From an uncultured Phascolarctobacterium sp. (GTDB lineage: Bacteria; Bacillota; Negativicutes; Acidaminococcales; Acidaminococcaceae): a stretch of DNA of 64,000 bases. Below the pieces are notes generated by a model that did not search any database, had not been told where the DNA came from, and saw only the letters and a list, made by a program, of their open reading frames with translations. Location: NCBI GenBank assembly GCA_900547415.1, contig URGS01000005.1, positions 1 through 64,000 of the forward strand, given 5' to 3'. Both the position numbers and the translations under genes were made by a program. This document shows, one piece after another, positions 24,882 through 33,546 of the stretch. How positions within the stretch are numbered: position 1 is the stretch's first letter; the number at the start of each line of letters is the position of its first letter.

Positions 24882-25787
24882 GTGGAAAAGGATATGCTTG
24901 AGGATAAGGTAGAAAATATTACAAAGCCTAAAATAGCAACCTTGCAGGAGCTTATAGACAATATAGAAGCAAAGAAAAAAAGTCCAAAAGTAAAATCAGC
25001 TAATTTAACAAGCAAGGATATAACTTATGATGCTGTTGCTGCCATTAAGGATTGTGATGACAATTATGATAATGATTTAACGAGTGACAATGCTGACGTT
25101 TTATCTGAAGCTGCGCTGCACAAAGTGCATAAGGCAGTAAATGGGAGTCCCAAGGGTAAAAGCAAGAAGCTTCAGGATACAGAAGCACGATTTAGAACAG
25201 CTGATCAGGTCTATAATTATGCCTTGTCATTATTAACTTATAGGGATTACAGCAAAGCAGAAATGCTGTCTAAGCTCATTAAAAAGGGTAGCTCAGAGGA
25301 TTTTTCCCGTTTGGCTGTTGCCAAGCTGCTGGAGTATAATTTTCTTAATGAAGAACGCTATGCCTTTAGGGTATACGAAATGTGGCTGGAAAAGCGTATA
25401 TACGGACGAGCGCATTTGCAGGCTGAGCTGAAAAAACGCAATATAGAGACAGATGCTATAGCTAAAGTTATGGAAGCCTTTACGTTCGATGTTGAAGCAG
25501 CAAGGGCAGAGAATGCCGCAGAGGTATTTATGCAGCAAAATAGAAAAAAGCTTCAAGAGCTAAAGCAGTTAGATAATGAAGAAAATGATTCCTATGAAGA
25601 ATGCATTAGTAGACTGCAAAGTAAAACCCATTTTAAGGCTGGTAAATTTTCAAGTAAGTCTGCTAAGCGATATGCAGCAAGGCAAAAATTGCAGGCAGCA
25701 GCTGGTCGGTTTATGGCAAGCCGAGGATTCTCGGCCAGATATATGCACATTCTGTTGAATAAACTTTACTGTGATAACGATATGTAG
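24882..25787 (+). CDS. recX: RecA regulator RecX with a long N-terminal extension
   Basis: RecX modulates RecA filaments. The RecX domain starts near residue 110: YNYALSLLTYRDYSKAEMLSKL (first helical repeat), LLEYNFLNEERYAFRVYEMW (second) and RAHLQAELKKRNI (third). The first 100 residues are charged, poorly conserved-looking and probably disordered. The total of 301 exceeds the usual 150-270. The start is GTG at 24882 with GAGGA upstream; ATG 24894 is an alternative. It sits downstream of recA, as is typical. Confidence 0.85.
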   Translation: MEKDMLEDKVENITKPKIATLQELIDNIEAKKKSPKVKSANLTSKDITYDAVAAIKDCDDNYDNDLTSDNADVLSEAALHKVHKAVNGSPKGKSKKLQDTEARFRTADQVYNYALSLLTYRDYSKAEMLSKLIKKGSSEDFSRLAVAKLLEYNFLNEERYAFRVYEMWLEKRIYGRAHLQAELKKRNIETDAIAKVMEAFTFDVEAARAENAAEVFMQQNRKKLQELKQLDNEENDSYEECISRLQSKTHFKAGKFSSKSAKRYAARQKLQAAAGRFMASRGFSARYMHILLNKLYCDNDM

Positions 25788-25795
25788 TGTTTAGC

Positions 25796-25824
25796 TTGAC
25801 AATTTTGTAAATTTTATTTAAAAT
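25796..25824 (+). promoter_or_regulatory. Promoter for RNase Y
   Basis: -35 TTGACA (25796-25801), 17-nt spacer, -10 TAAAAT (25819-25824). It would give a leader of about 200 nt. Confidence 0.65.
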
Positions 25825-25969
25825 GTATTTATCCAATCGTGTTAATATCACTTATTTTCACGGGATAACATTTATTGGTTATCTTATTTTTGCCCTTTTT
25901 CAGAATTTCATAATACATTAATTGCGTTATAGATTAATAGATTAAAGATTCAATGGAATAAGGACATTT

Positions 25970-25996
25970 ATAGCAGACGTATCATACGCCTGCTAT
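25970..25996 (+). other. Hairpin in the RNase Y leader
   Basis: ATAGCAGACGTA (25970-25981) pairs with TACGCCTGCTAT (25985-25996) around a 3-nt loop, with one mismatch. It ends 4 nt before ATG 26001, so that ATG would be hard to use as a start. Confidence 0.6.
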
Positions 25997-26000
25997 TGCT

Positions 26001-27581
26001 ATGCGAAAAAACTTTGAAAAAATACTAACCCAGGAGGTGAGGACTATTTTAGAAATTATTGGAACTGCTGTTGTTATGGGCCTTGTAGGCGGTGGCGTAG
26101 GTTATTTGGTACGCAAAAACGTTGCTGAAAATAAAATTGCTACTGCAGAGGAACAGGCTATCCGTATTGTAGAGGATGCTAAACAGACAGGTGAAGCAAA
26201 ACGTAAAGAAGCTATGATGGAGGCGAAAGAAGAAATCCATCGTATGCGTTCTGAGATGGAGCGTGAAAATAAAGATCGTCGCAATGATTTACAGCGTCAG
26301 GAACGCCGTTTGCAGCAAAAGGAAGAAAACCTAGACCGCAAGCTGGAGTCCTACGAGCGTAAAGAAGAAAAGCTGGCGTCCAAGGAGCAGCGCTTAAACG
26401 CTACTCAGGAGAAGGCTGATGCGTTGTTGAAGAAGCAACAGGCAGAGCTGGAGCGTCTGTCTGGCTTGACCAGCGAGGAAGCTAAGCAGGAGCTGCTGCA
26501 GTCCCTAGAGGACGAGGTTAAGCATGAATCTGCTATGCTGATTAAGGATTTAGAGCAGCAAGCAAAGGACGAAGCTGATAAAAAAGCCCGCGAGATTATC
26601 TCCTTAGCAATTCAACGCTGTGCTGCTGACCATGTAGCAGAGACTACTGTTTCTGTTGTTGGTCTGCCTAATGATGAGATGAAGGGTCGTATCATTGGTC
26701 GCGAGGGTCGTAATATTCGTACTTTAGAAACCCTGACAGGTATCGACCTGATTATTGACGATACTCCGGAAGCAGTAATTATTTCCGGCTTTGATCCTGT
26801 ACGTCGTGAGGTTGCGCGTATCGCCTTGGAGAAGCTGATTAATGATGGTCGCATCCATCCGTCCCGCATTGAGGAAATGGTGGAGAAGGCGCAAAAAGAG
26901 GTTGAACAGAAGATTAAAGAGGCTGGTGAGCAGGCAACCTTCGCTGTAGGCGTACATGGTCTGCATCCTGAGCTGATTAAGCTTTTGGGAAGACTTAGAT
27001 ATCGTACCAGCTATGGCCAGAATGTTTTGAATCATTCTGTTGAAGTAGCAAATCTGGCAGGTGTTATGGCATCTGAGCTTGGCGTGGACGTAGTTCTCGC
27101 TAAACGTGCTGGTTTGCTCCATGATATCGGCAAGGCTATTGACCACGAGATGGAAGGCTCTCATATTGAGATTGGCGGTGAAATTGCTAAAAAATTCCGC
27201 GAATCCGAGCTTGTTATTAATGCTATTATGGCCCATCATGGCGACTGTGAGCCTAAGAGCGTTGAAGCAGTATTAGTTGCAGCTGGTGATGCTGTATCTG
27301 CAGCACGTCCTGGCGCTAGACGCGAAACCCTTGAAAGCTATCTGAAGCGTTTAACTCGATTGGAAGAGATTTCTGAATCTTTCGAGGGTGTAGATAAGTG
27401 CTATGCTGTACAAGCTGGTCGCGAAATTCGCATTATGGTTAAACCTGATGTGATTGACGATGCTTCTGCAGTACTTTTAGCGCGTGATATTTCTAAGAAG
27501 ATTGAAGCTGAAATGGAATATCCTGGCCAAATCAAGGTCGTTATTATTCGTGAAACTCGTGCTGTTGACTATGCAAAATAA
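26001..27581 (+). CDS. rny: Ribonuclease Y
   Basis: The main endonuclease starting mRNA decay in Firmicutes, anchored in the membrane. There is one N-terminal membrane helix, then a long coiled coil (about 40-190). The KH domain has GRIIGREGRNIRTLE, and the HD domain has LLHDIGKAIDHE. The start is uncertain. ATG 26001 has no ribosome site and lies just behind a hairpin. A strong AGGAGGTGAG lies at 26032-26041, but the next in-frame codon at normal spacing is ATT at 26046. Starting there would place VGYLVRK at the same position as in B. subtilis RNase Y. I report the outer limit; the real protein may be 511 residues. Confidence 0.93.
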   Translation: MRKNFEKILTQEVRTILEIIGTAVVMGLVGGGVGYLVRKNVAENKIATAEEQAIRIVEDAKQTGEAKRKEAMMEAKEEIHRMRSEMERENKDRRNDLQRQERRLQQKEENLDRKLESYERKEEKLASKEQRLNATQEKADALLKKQQAELERLSGLTSEEAKQELLQSLEDEVKHESAMLIKDLEQQAKDEADKKAREIISLAIQRCAADHVAETTVSVVGLPNDEMKGRIIGREGRNIRTLETLTGIDLIIDDTPEAVIISGFDPVRREVARIALEKLINDGRIHPSRIEEMVEKAQKEVEQKIKEAGEQATFAVGVHGLHPELIKLLGRLRYRTSYGQNVLNHSVEVANLAGVMASELGVDVVLAKRAGLLHDIGKAIDHEMEGSHIEIGGEIAKKFRESELVINAIMAHHGDCEPKSVEAVLVAAGDAVSAARPGARRETLESYLKRLTRLEEISESFEGVDKCYAVQAGREIRIMVKPDVIDDASAVLLARDISKKIEAEMEYPGQIKVVIIRETRAVDYAK

Positions 27582-27646
27582 TGTCTCTGCTGAGCATTGT
27601 CTAGTTTGCTAGTCCTTTTTAGCAGATAACCTACATACTTAAAATA

Positions 27647-27688
27647 AAAATGGACTCATTCTAAGAAGGATGAGTCCATTTTATTTAT
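27647..27688 (+). terminator. Terminator after rny
   Basis: A perfect 16-bp stem, AAAATGGACTCATTCT (27647-27662) with 27667-27682, has a 4-nt loop and is followed by ATTTAT. Because the stem is flanked by A and T runs it could work in both directions. Confidence 0.85.
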
Positions 27689-27945
27689 CTGTACACATAT
27701 TAAGAGTAGATAAATACAGTTAGAATTAATTATCTGTTTATATTGAATATAACAAAATGTAAATTGCATAAACCCGCTATTAGAGGGGATTTATGGCATT
27801 CTTCTTTTTGTTGCTGAAGTATAACAATCCATCATAAAAAATATTTAATATGAAGTTGAAAAAATATAGTCATCTAGTAAAAAGTCAAGATTTTTTTAGT
27901 AAATAGCAGTAATTATGAAAAATATTTCAAGATTTTAATACTGCA
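27689..27945. other. AT-rich stretch without visible features
   Basis: No convincing ORF, RNA motif or strong repeat is visible between the rny terminator and the promoter of the XRE regulator gene. Confidence 0.5.
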
Positions 27946-27947
27946 CC

Positions 27948-27976
27948 TTGTGAATAGTGTCAAATTATGCTAAAAT
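27948..27976 (+). promoter_or_regulatory. Promoter of the XRE regulator gene
   Basis: -35 TTGTGA (27948-27953), 17-nt spacer, -10 TAAAAT (27971-27976). Confidence 0.55.
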
Positions 27977-28036
27977 TAGTATATCATAAATGGCAGATAT
28001 GCTCTGCAAATTAAGATAATAGAGAGGTATAGTGTT

Positions 28037-28360
28037 ATGAGCGAAATCCAACCTGTTGAAATCAACAAGCAAGATTTGTACCAAGTAGGCTTCAAAATCA
28101 AAATGATGAGAATGCAAAAGAGTATTACTCAAACTGATTTAGCAGAAGCTATGGAAATTTCTAAAGCTCATCTCAGCAATATCGAGACGGGAAAGACTGT
28201 TGTTACCTTAGAAAATCTTTTTAAAGTTCAAAAGATTTTGGACTGCCGCATGCGTGATTTCTTCGAAGAAAAACACGAGGAACCCAAGGAACAAATTACC
28301 TTGGAGGATGTGGTAAAGGTACTGCGCTTGATGAAGGGGAAAGACATCGAGGGCTTTTAA
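28037..28360 (+). CDS. XRE-family helix-turn-helix regulator
   Basis: A 107-residue DNA-binding protein. The HTH_3-type domain covers about 17-73: GFKIKMMRMQKSITQTDLAEA, then MEISKAHLSNIETGKTVVTLENLFKV with the recognition helix around KAHLSNIE. The C-terminal 35 residues are charged (EEKHEEPKEQITLEDV) and probably mediate dimerisation. There is no toxin or phage gene beside it; it is a single gene between its own promoter and terminator. The target is unknown, and self-regulation is possible. Confidence 0.85.
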   Translation: MSEIQPVEINKQDLYQVGFKIKMMRMQKSITQTDLAEAMEISKAHLSNIETGKTVVTLENLFKVQKILDCRMRDFFEEKHEEPKEQITLEDVVKVLRLMKGKDIEGF

Positions 28361-28373
28361 TTAGCAAGGCATG

Positions 28374-28414
28374 GAGACAGAAGAACGATAATTTATCGGT
28401 GCTTCTGTCTTTTT
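28374..28414 (+). terminator. Terminator after the XRE regulator
   Basis: GACAGAAG (28376-28383) pairs with CTTCTGTC (28401-28408), with an inner CGATAA/TTATCG helix, and is followed by a run of T. A strong intrinsic terminator. Confidence 0.88.
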
Positions 28415-28486
28415 TGTATCCGAATTTGCATTTTTGTCATTATTTTATGATATAATATTAAGTATATGAATTTCAGGAGGTTTGTT

Positions 28487-28888
28487 ATGAGAATAGATGG
28501 TGCTGGTGCTTGCTTCGATAACCGAATTTACGAGGTTGATTTGGAGATTGCATGGAATCTTGTGAAGCTTTGCATTAATGAAATGGGCGTTACTGTGGAT
28601 AACGAGGATTTTTCTAGACATTTGATTAATTTCCATAATAAGAATAAAATTATGCAGGTTGCATTGCAAAAGATTGATGACGAAAGTGTGCAGCTTATTT
28701 TTGATTCAACTGGTCACCGCCTGCAGATCTATAGCTGGAAACGCGAAGATAAAGAAGTTAATCAGTTCTATGAGCTTTTCGAGAAAAAGCTTTGTGAATT
28801 TAAAGCCTTTATTTTATGTCCGGAGTGCACTGCTAAGGTGAGCTCTTTGGCTAAGTTTTGCCCAGAGTGTGGAGCAAAGCTGAAATAA
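28487..28888 (+). CDS. Zinc-ribbon protein of unknown function
   Basis: A 133-residue protein from ATG 28487, preceded by CAGGAGG; an in-frame ATG at 28466 lies before the ribosome site and is not used. The last 27 residues form a zinc ribbon, with Cys pairs in LCPECTAKV and KFCPECGAKLK. The first 100 residues (VDLEIAWNLVKLCINEM, VQLIFDSTGHRLQIYSW) match no family I know. A -10 TATAAT at 28451-28456 precedes it and a terminator follows, so it is monocistronic. Confidence 0.75.
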   Translation: MRIDGAGACFDNRIYEVDLEIAWNLVKLCINEMGVTVDNEDFSRHLINFHNKNKIMQVALQKIDDESVQLIFDSTGHRLQIYSWKREDKEVNQFYELFEKKLCEFKAFILCPECTAKVSSLAKFCPECGAKLK

Positions 28889-28900
28889 TTTTACATAACA

Positions 28901-28933
28901 AAGCCTCCTGTATTAGTTTACAGGAGGCTTCTT
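28901..28933 (+). terminator. Terminator after the zinc-ribbon gene
   Basis: AAGCCTCCTGTA (28901-28912) pairs perfectly with 28919-28930, followed by CTT. The T-run is short. Confidence 0.75.
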
Positions 28934-28979
28934 AAAAGATATTTTTGTTAGCAGCTTGTAGGGGCCTGTTTTAAAGCAT

Positions 28980-29012
28980 AAAAAAAAACCAAACACTTTT
29001 CAGCATTTGGTT
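28980..29012 (-). terminator. Terminator of rpmB
   Basis: On the minus strand AACCAAATGC pairs with GTGTTTGGTT and is followed by eight T residues. It lies 20 nt beyond the rpmB stop. Confidence 0.8.
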
Positions 29013-29031
29013 TCTTCTTAAATCCAACAGA

Positions 29032-29223
29032 TTAGATTGCGCGGTTAACTTTACCGGAACGCAGGCAGCGGGTGCAAACGTTTACGCGTTTTACAGAACC
29101 GTCAACGACTGCTCTTACTTGTTGAATATTGGGTTTCCAAGCACGTTTGGTGTGTCTATTGGAGTGGCTGACGTTGTTACCAGCTTGCTTACCTTTACCA
29201 CAGATTTCGCAGATGAATGCCAT
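29032..29223 (-). CDS. rpmB: 50S ribosomal protein L28
   Basis: A 63-residue L28. It starts MAFICEICGKGKQAGNNVS, the form with zinc-binding cysteines, with the second Cys pair in VCTRCLRSGKV. The central part has NRHTKRAWKPNIQ. The start at 29223 is fixed by AAGGAGGTGG on the minus strand; a longer in-frame extension to 29286 has no ribosome site. It is a single gene, divergent from recG. Confidence 0.96.
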   Translation of the reverse strand: MAFICEICGKGKQAGNNVSHSNRHTKRAWKPNIQQVRAVVDGSVKRVNVCTRCLRSGKVNRAI

Positions 29224-29281
29224 TATTTCCCACCTCCTTGAACGTAATAAGGCATAAGGCTCATTCAAATTTAACAAAAGT

Positions 29282-29310
29282 ATCATACCATAAACAGACT
29301 AGAAAAGCAA
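29282..29310 (-). promoter_or_regulatory. Promoter of rpmB
   Basis: Read on the minus strand: -35 TTGCTT (29310-29305), 17-nt spacer, -10 TATGAT (29287-29282), about 60 nt before the rpmB start. Confidence 0.6.
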
Positions 29311-29329
29311 GTATATTTTGAGGTTTTAT

Positions 29330-31390
29330 ATGTGGTGGAAGAATTTAGTTACTGAATTAAAAGGAATTGGCCCCAAAAAGGCGGCTTATTTAGCTAATTT
29401 ACAGATTTATACCATAGGTGATTTATTAGAATATTATCCGAGACAGGGAGCCTATGTGGACTATTCTCATTTGAAGCAAATACAAGAGCTTTCTACAGAT
29501 GGAACAAGACAAATTTTTAAGGCCTATGTCTATCGTGTAAGGGATGGAATGGGCAGCCATGGAAGGCGCTACACAGCTGTTACAGTACGCGACGAAAGTG
29601 GTTACGCTACAGTATATTTCTTTATGGGACAGCGCTACAGTGCCAAAAAGCTTCGTCCGGATACACAGGTACTTATTACTGGCAAGGTCAAGCCAGGTCG
29701 TACTTCAAAGGTTGTAGGGGAGGCTACAGTTCAAGAGATAAAGGACGAAGAGGCTAAGACCCCTGGTATTTTACCTGTGTATGCTCTTTCCGGAAGCTTG
29801 ACACAGAATAATATGCGTCAGTGGGTCAAGGTAGCTTTATCTTATGCTGAAAAGGAGCTGCCTGAGAGTTTACCGGAAAATATTATTCGTAAATGCTCTC
29901 TGCCTTCTCGTTTAGAGGCTTTAAAGAATATTCATTTTCCAAAAAGCTGGGAGGCCTTGCAGTATGCCAAAAGACGTTTTGTCTTTGAAGAACTTTTTCT
30001 TCTGCAATGCGGACTTTTGTACTATCGTCAGCAGCATCAGGAGGAAAGAGCTGGAATCAAGCATAGTCCTGATGGTAGTCTGCTCCGGGAGGTAATCAGT
30101 AATTTGCCTTTTGAGCTTACTTCAGCACAAAAAAATGCTTGGGAAGATATTGCGGGAGATATGGAACAGGACAAGCCAATGCATCGTATTTTGCAGGGTG
30201 ATGTTGGCAGCGGTAAAACTGTTATTAGTGCCTTAGCGCTGACTAAGGCTAAGGAAAATGGTTTTCAGGGCTGTCTGATGGCACCTACTGAAATATTGGC
30301 AGTTCAGCATTATAATACATTGATTGAATATTTGGAGCCCTTTGGCGTTCGTATAGGCCTTTTGACTGGTGGTATGCGTGTCAAGGCTAGACGTAATCTG
30401 CTTATGGAATTGGAGCTAGGGATGTTGGATGTAGTTGTTGGTACCCATGCTTTGATTCAGGAGGATGTGCGTTTTAACAATTTGTCAGTTGTTATTACAG
30501 ACGAACAGCATCGCTTTGGCGTTGAGCAGAGAGCTAAGCTGGCCAATAAATCCTCCTTTGCTCCTGATGTGTTGGTTATGACTGCAACGCCTATTCCTCG
30601 TACTCTAGCTCTTACAGTTTATGGTGATCTAGATGTTTCTCAAATGCGAGGAAAGCCCATAGGGCGCAAGCCTGTACAAACGCTATGTTATACAGAAGAA
30701 CGCCGCCAAGCCGTTTATGAGGGGGTCGTACGACAGGTTCAGGCAGGTCATCAGGTTTATGTTGTATGTCCGTTAATAGAGCAATCTGAAACATTGGAGG
30801 TACGTAGTGCTGAAAGCGCCTTTGAAGAGCTTACAAATGGTGTTTTAAAAAATATTCCCTGCGCTCTGCTGCATGGCAAGCTTAAAAGCAGTGAAAAAGA
30901 CTCTATTATGGAGTCCTTTGCTCAAGGACTAATTAAGGTGCTCGTAAGTACTACGGTTATTGAGGTTGGTGTAAATGTTCCCAATGCTTCATTAATGATA
31001 ATAGAAAATGCTGAGCGTTTTGGTTTGGCTCAGCTGCATCAGCTAAGAGGACGCGTAGGCAGAGGCAGTGCTCAATCCTACTGCGTACTCATAGCAGGAA
31101 ATGATAATCCGGAGACTATGGCTCGTCTTCAGGTGCTTCTGGAAAGCGAAGATGGTTTCTATCTGGCCGAGAAGGATTTGGAGCTGCGTGGAGCAGGTCA
31201 GCTCTTTGGACTAAGACAGCATGGTTTGCCAGATTTGCACATAGCTGATATAATACGTGATACGGATGTTATCGTTAAAGCACGTAAGCTTGCTATGGAG
31301 CAGCTTAAGGTCCAGCGTAACTGGCAGGAGCTGCGTGATCTTGTAGAAATGCAGTTCGGCGAACGCTTCCGTATGATATTTAATACATAA
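29330..31390 (+). CDS. recG: ATP-dependent DNA helicase RecG
   Basis: Reverses stalled replication forks and branch-migrates recombination intermediates. The N-terminal wedge/OB domain is followed by the helicase core: RILQGDVGSGKT (Walker A), ITDEQHRFGV (DExH), MTATPIPRTLALT (motif III), and VIEVGVNVPNA, RFGLAQLHQLRGRVGRG (motifs V and VI). I chose ATG 29330 over TTG 29318 because GAGG lies at 29320. The product is 686 residues, the normal size. Confidence 0.96.
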   Translation: MWWKNLVTELKGIGPKKAAYLANLQIYTIGDLLEYYPRQGAYVDYSHLKQIQELSTDGTRQIFKAYVYRVRDGMGSHGRRYTAVTVRDESGYATVYFFMGQRYSAKKLRPDTQVLITGKVKPGRTSKVVGEATVQEIKDEEAKTPGILPVYALSGSLTQNNMRQWVKVALSYAEKELPESLPENIIRKCSLPSRLEALKNIHFPKSWEALQYAKRRFVFEELFLLQCGLLYYRQQHQEERAGIKHSPDGSLLREVISNLPFELTSAQKNAWEDIAGDMEQDKPMHRILQGDVGSGKTVISALALTKAKENGFQGCLMAPTEILAVQHYNTLIEYLEPFGVRIGLLTGGMRVKARRNLLMELELGMLDVVVGTHALIQEDVRFNNLSVVITDEQHRFGVEQRAKLANKSSFAPDVLVMTATPIPRTLALTVYGDLDVSQMRGKPIGRKPVQTLCYTEERRQAVYEGVVRQVQAGHQVYVVCPLIEQSETLEVRSAESAFEELTNGVLKNIPCALLHGKLKSSEKDSIMESFAQGLIKVLVSTTVIEVGVNVPNASLMIIENAERFGLAQLHQLRGRVGRGSAQSYCVLIAGNDNPETMARLQVLLESEDGFYLAEKDLELRGAGQLFGLRQHGLPDLHIADIIRDTDVIVKARKLAMEQLKVQRNWQELRDLVEMQFGERFRMIFNT

Positions 31391-31402
31391 GAGGTTTTTG
31401 GA

Positions 31403-32098
31403 GTGAATGATAAAAAACTATGGTGGCAGGATGTGGACGTTATTACTAAGCTTGTCGCAGCAGTTTTGCTGGTTATGCTTGTAGTAGGCGTTCAACTGCT
31501 GGCACCAGATTTCTTTCGTCATACTTTACAGCTTGTTGTTAACGGCAACGTTACTGGCTTGGTGGAGTATTTGCGATCCTTTGGTCCATGGGCTATACTG
31601 ATAAGCTTTCTCTTGGATGTGCTTATTAACGCAGCCAGTATTTTTCCGTCAATCTTTTTGTCTACTGCAAATGGTTTAATTTTTGGCCTGCCACTTGGAA
31701 TACTGATTTCCTGGTTGGCTGAAACTGTTGGTGTGGTCATAAGCTTTTATCTGATGCGTTTCTTCTTCCGCAGTACTGCAGAGGCAATTATTGCTAAAAG
31801 TGACAGCCTTAAGCATATCGATGAGGTTAGTGGCGAGCATGGTCTGGAATGGATGGCTTTTGCCAGGACTTTGCCATATTTTCCCTCAGGTATTCTGACT
31901 GCTATAGGTGCAGTCAGCAGTATTAGTGCTCGTGATTACATAATTGCCAATTTGATAGGCAAGTTTCCTTCTACAGCGCTAGAAGTTGTCATAGGTCACG
32001 ATATAGTGAATTTTCAAGAGAACAGTATGCGCTTGGCTGTATTGGTAATTATTGTAGGTGTTATCTTTTTTGCATATAAGAAATACAGAAAAAAATAA
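31403..32098 (+). CDS. TVP38/TMEM64 (DedA-like) membrane protein
   Basis: A 231-residue multi-spanning protein of the TVP38/TMEM64 or SNARE-associated family, related to lipid scramblases. It has a first membrane helix at about 15-35, a re-entrant region around SFLLDVLINAASIFPSIFLSTANGLIFG, then GLEWMAFARTLPYFPSGILTAIGAVSSIS, the family's conserved segment, and a final helix near 205-225. The start is GTG at 31403 behind TTTTGGAG, 12 nt after recG, so it is probably co-transcribed. Family assignment is good; the substrate is unknown. Confidence 0.82.
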   Translation: MNDKKLWWQDVDVITKLVAAVLLVMLVVGVQLLAPDFFRHTLQLVVNGNVTGLVEYLRSFGPWAILISFLLDVLINAASIFPSIFLSTANGLIFGLPLGILISWLAETVGVVISFYLMRFFFRSTAEAIIAKSDSLKHIDEVSGEHGLEWMAFARTLPYFPSGILTAIGAVSSISARDYIIANLIGKFPSTALEVVIGHDIVNFQENSMRLAVLVIIVGVIFFAYKKYRKK

Positions 32099-32158
32099 AT
32101 CCTGTTTATCGTCTGCTCTTGTTGGCAAACAAGGGTAGGTCGATAGCAGGATTTTCTG
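32098..32158 (+). terminator. Terminator after the TVP38 gene
   Basis: A long hairpin begins at the stop codon: AATCCTG-TTATCG pairs with CGATA-CAGGATT, with CTTGTT/AACAAG inside, and TTTTCTGTT follows. Confidence 0.75.
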
Positions 32159-32196
32159 TTGCTATAGCAACTTATTGAAGTTGATAGCTGAAAAAT

Positions 32197-32237
32197 GGAA
32201 GAGCCCAGGATTTGCAGCATTAATCCTGGGCTCTTTT
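32197..32237. terminator. Bidirectional terminator
   Basis: AAGAGCCCAGGAT (32199-32211) pairs perfectly with ATCCTGGGCTCTT (32223-32235), followed by TT on the plus side and by CCATTTTT on the minus side. It lies between the convergent TVP38 and DUF2939-like genes. Confidence 0.8.
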
Positions 32238-32265
32238 ACTGTGTTGGGGACTTGATTATTTTTCT

Positions 32266-33300
32266 TTATTGCTCAAAATATGTTCTAGGTTCAAGAATAG
32301 AACCGTCATTAAAGGCGATGTAGGTAACCTGTATCCTGCTAGGAAGATGGAACACATCCATTGCCATAAGTTTTTTGTCGTCGGGAAGCAGTCCATTCAA
32401 AAGCTTGCTGGTATTTAGATGAACCTCTGCACCAGGTGCAATGGTACCATTGAAATGCTCTGGATAGGAATAAATGCTTTTTCCGTCCTTATCCATAATA
32501 GTTACATCATAGTAAATGCGTTTAATCGTCTGAGTAGTCTTGTTTCTGACATTAATGACAGCATTTAAGCGATACTCTCTAATATCATTTACAAGAGCAG
32601 AGGTGATACCGAGCTTTTTATCGAGTACCTGCAGTGATTGGTTTAATTTTTCCATAACAGGCTTGTTTTGTGCAGCTAAATGAGCTCGCTTAGCTGCATC
32701 TAGTTGGATAATAAGCTCTGCCAGATTTTTGATGCGGGTAATTTTCCAATAACCATCATCCTGCTTGGTCAGCTCAAATTGCAGAAGAAAATCCTTGGTG
32801 AGCTTTTTATTGTGAACTGCTGCAGTAAGTACTGCTGTCTCGTCGTCGGCCTGTTCAATATTAAATTTACCAAGTGAAAGCTCCTTCAGTGATACGCGGC
32901 GTTCCATGTTGCGCATCATGGCATCGGGCACAGGGTCTACGACCTTTTCCTTATCTTCCTTTTTGTTTTCAACAAGGCGCAGAGCTTCCTGATTCATCAA
33001 ATCAACAACAGATGGCTTAAGCATATGTAGGATACCTACAGCAAAAGGATTTGAAAGAATATTATCGTTGTTGATTTTGCTTTCTGCCTTAAGAGAATCA
33101 TCAAAGGCACTATTCATAACAGACTGTACATCAACATAGCGGCTGAATTCCTGACTGTTGTGCTGGCGTATCGCTTCGATAGTTCTATCGACAGCGTAGG
33201 CAGGTGTTTTCATAAAATATACAAAATAGAAAACAGCACCCAACAGTGCTGCTGCAATGATTGCACATATTATTTTGCTGTTCTTCATTAACATAGTCAT
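32266..33300 (-). CDS. Membrane-anchored DUF2939-like protein
   Basis: A 344-residue protein with one N-terminal membrane helix (about 9-31, ICAIIAAALLGAVFYFVYFM) and the rest outside. Residues 33-75 (YAVDRTIEAIRQHNSQEFSRYVDVQSV) resemble DUF2939, in which a conserved YxxxxxxxAIRxHDxxxFxxxVD pattern is common; this is a resemblance, not a firm call. The C-terminal 120 residues (INVRNKTTQTIKRIYYDVTI, FNGTIAPGAEVHLNTSKL) look like a small beta-sandwich. The minus-strand start has AGGAAGG upstream. It stands alone. Confidence 0.6.
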   Translation of the reverse strand: MTMLMKNSKIICAIIAAALLGAVFYFVYFMKTPAYAVDRTIEAIRQHNSQEFSRYVDVQSVMNSAFDDSLKAESKINNDNILSNPFAVGILHMLKPSVVDLMNQEALRLVENKKEDKEKVVDPVPDAMMRNMERRVSLKELSLGKFNIEQADDETAVLTAAVHNKKLTKDFLLQFELTKQDDGYWKITRIKNLAELIIQLDAAKRAHLAAQNKPVMEKLNQSLQVLDKKLGITSALVNDIREYRLNAVINVRNKTTQTIKRIYYDVTIMDKDGKSIYSYPEHFNGTIAPGAEVHLNTSKLLNGLLPDDKKLMAMDVFHLPSRIQVTYIAFNDGSILEPRTYFEQ

Positions 33301-33448
33301 TTCTAAGCCTTCCTCGCTTTTTTATACTCTTAGCTCTATGGTTATATTATATTTTAATCATATTAATGGTAGTTTTCAATAGCTGGTGCTAAAAAAAGTT
33401 AACATTTATGTGAACAATATGAGTTTGCAATGGTTAACATAATAAGAC

Positions 33449-33478
33449 TTGCTAGGAATGTACTAAGAATAGTATAAT
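33449..33478 (+). promoter_or_regulatory. Promoter of the miaB-mutS-mutL-miaA operon
   Basis: -35 TTGCTA (33449-33454), 18-nt spacer, -10 TATAAT (33473-33478), about 70 nt upstream of miaB. Confidence 0.6.
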
Positions 33479-33546
33479 GTTATAATGACTAGAAGTATAG
33501 AGTTTTTTAGAAGCTTGTTTTATAGATAACTGGAGGTTTAATTATT

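Noticed and set aside
26037..26039. GTG 26037 as the RNase Y start
   Set aside because: It overlaps the Shine-Dalgarno sequence itself, so the spacing would be impossible for that site.
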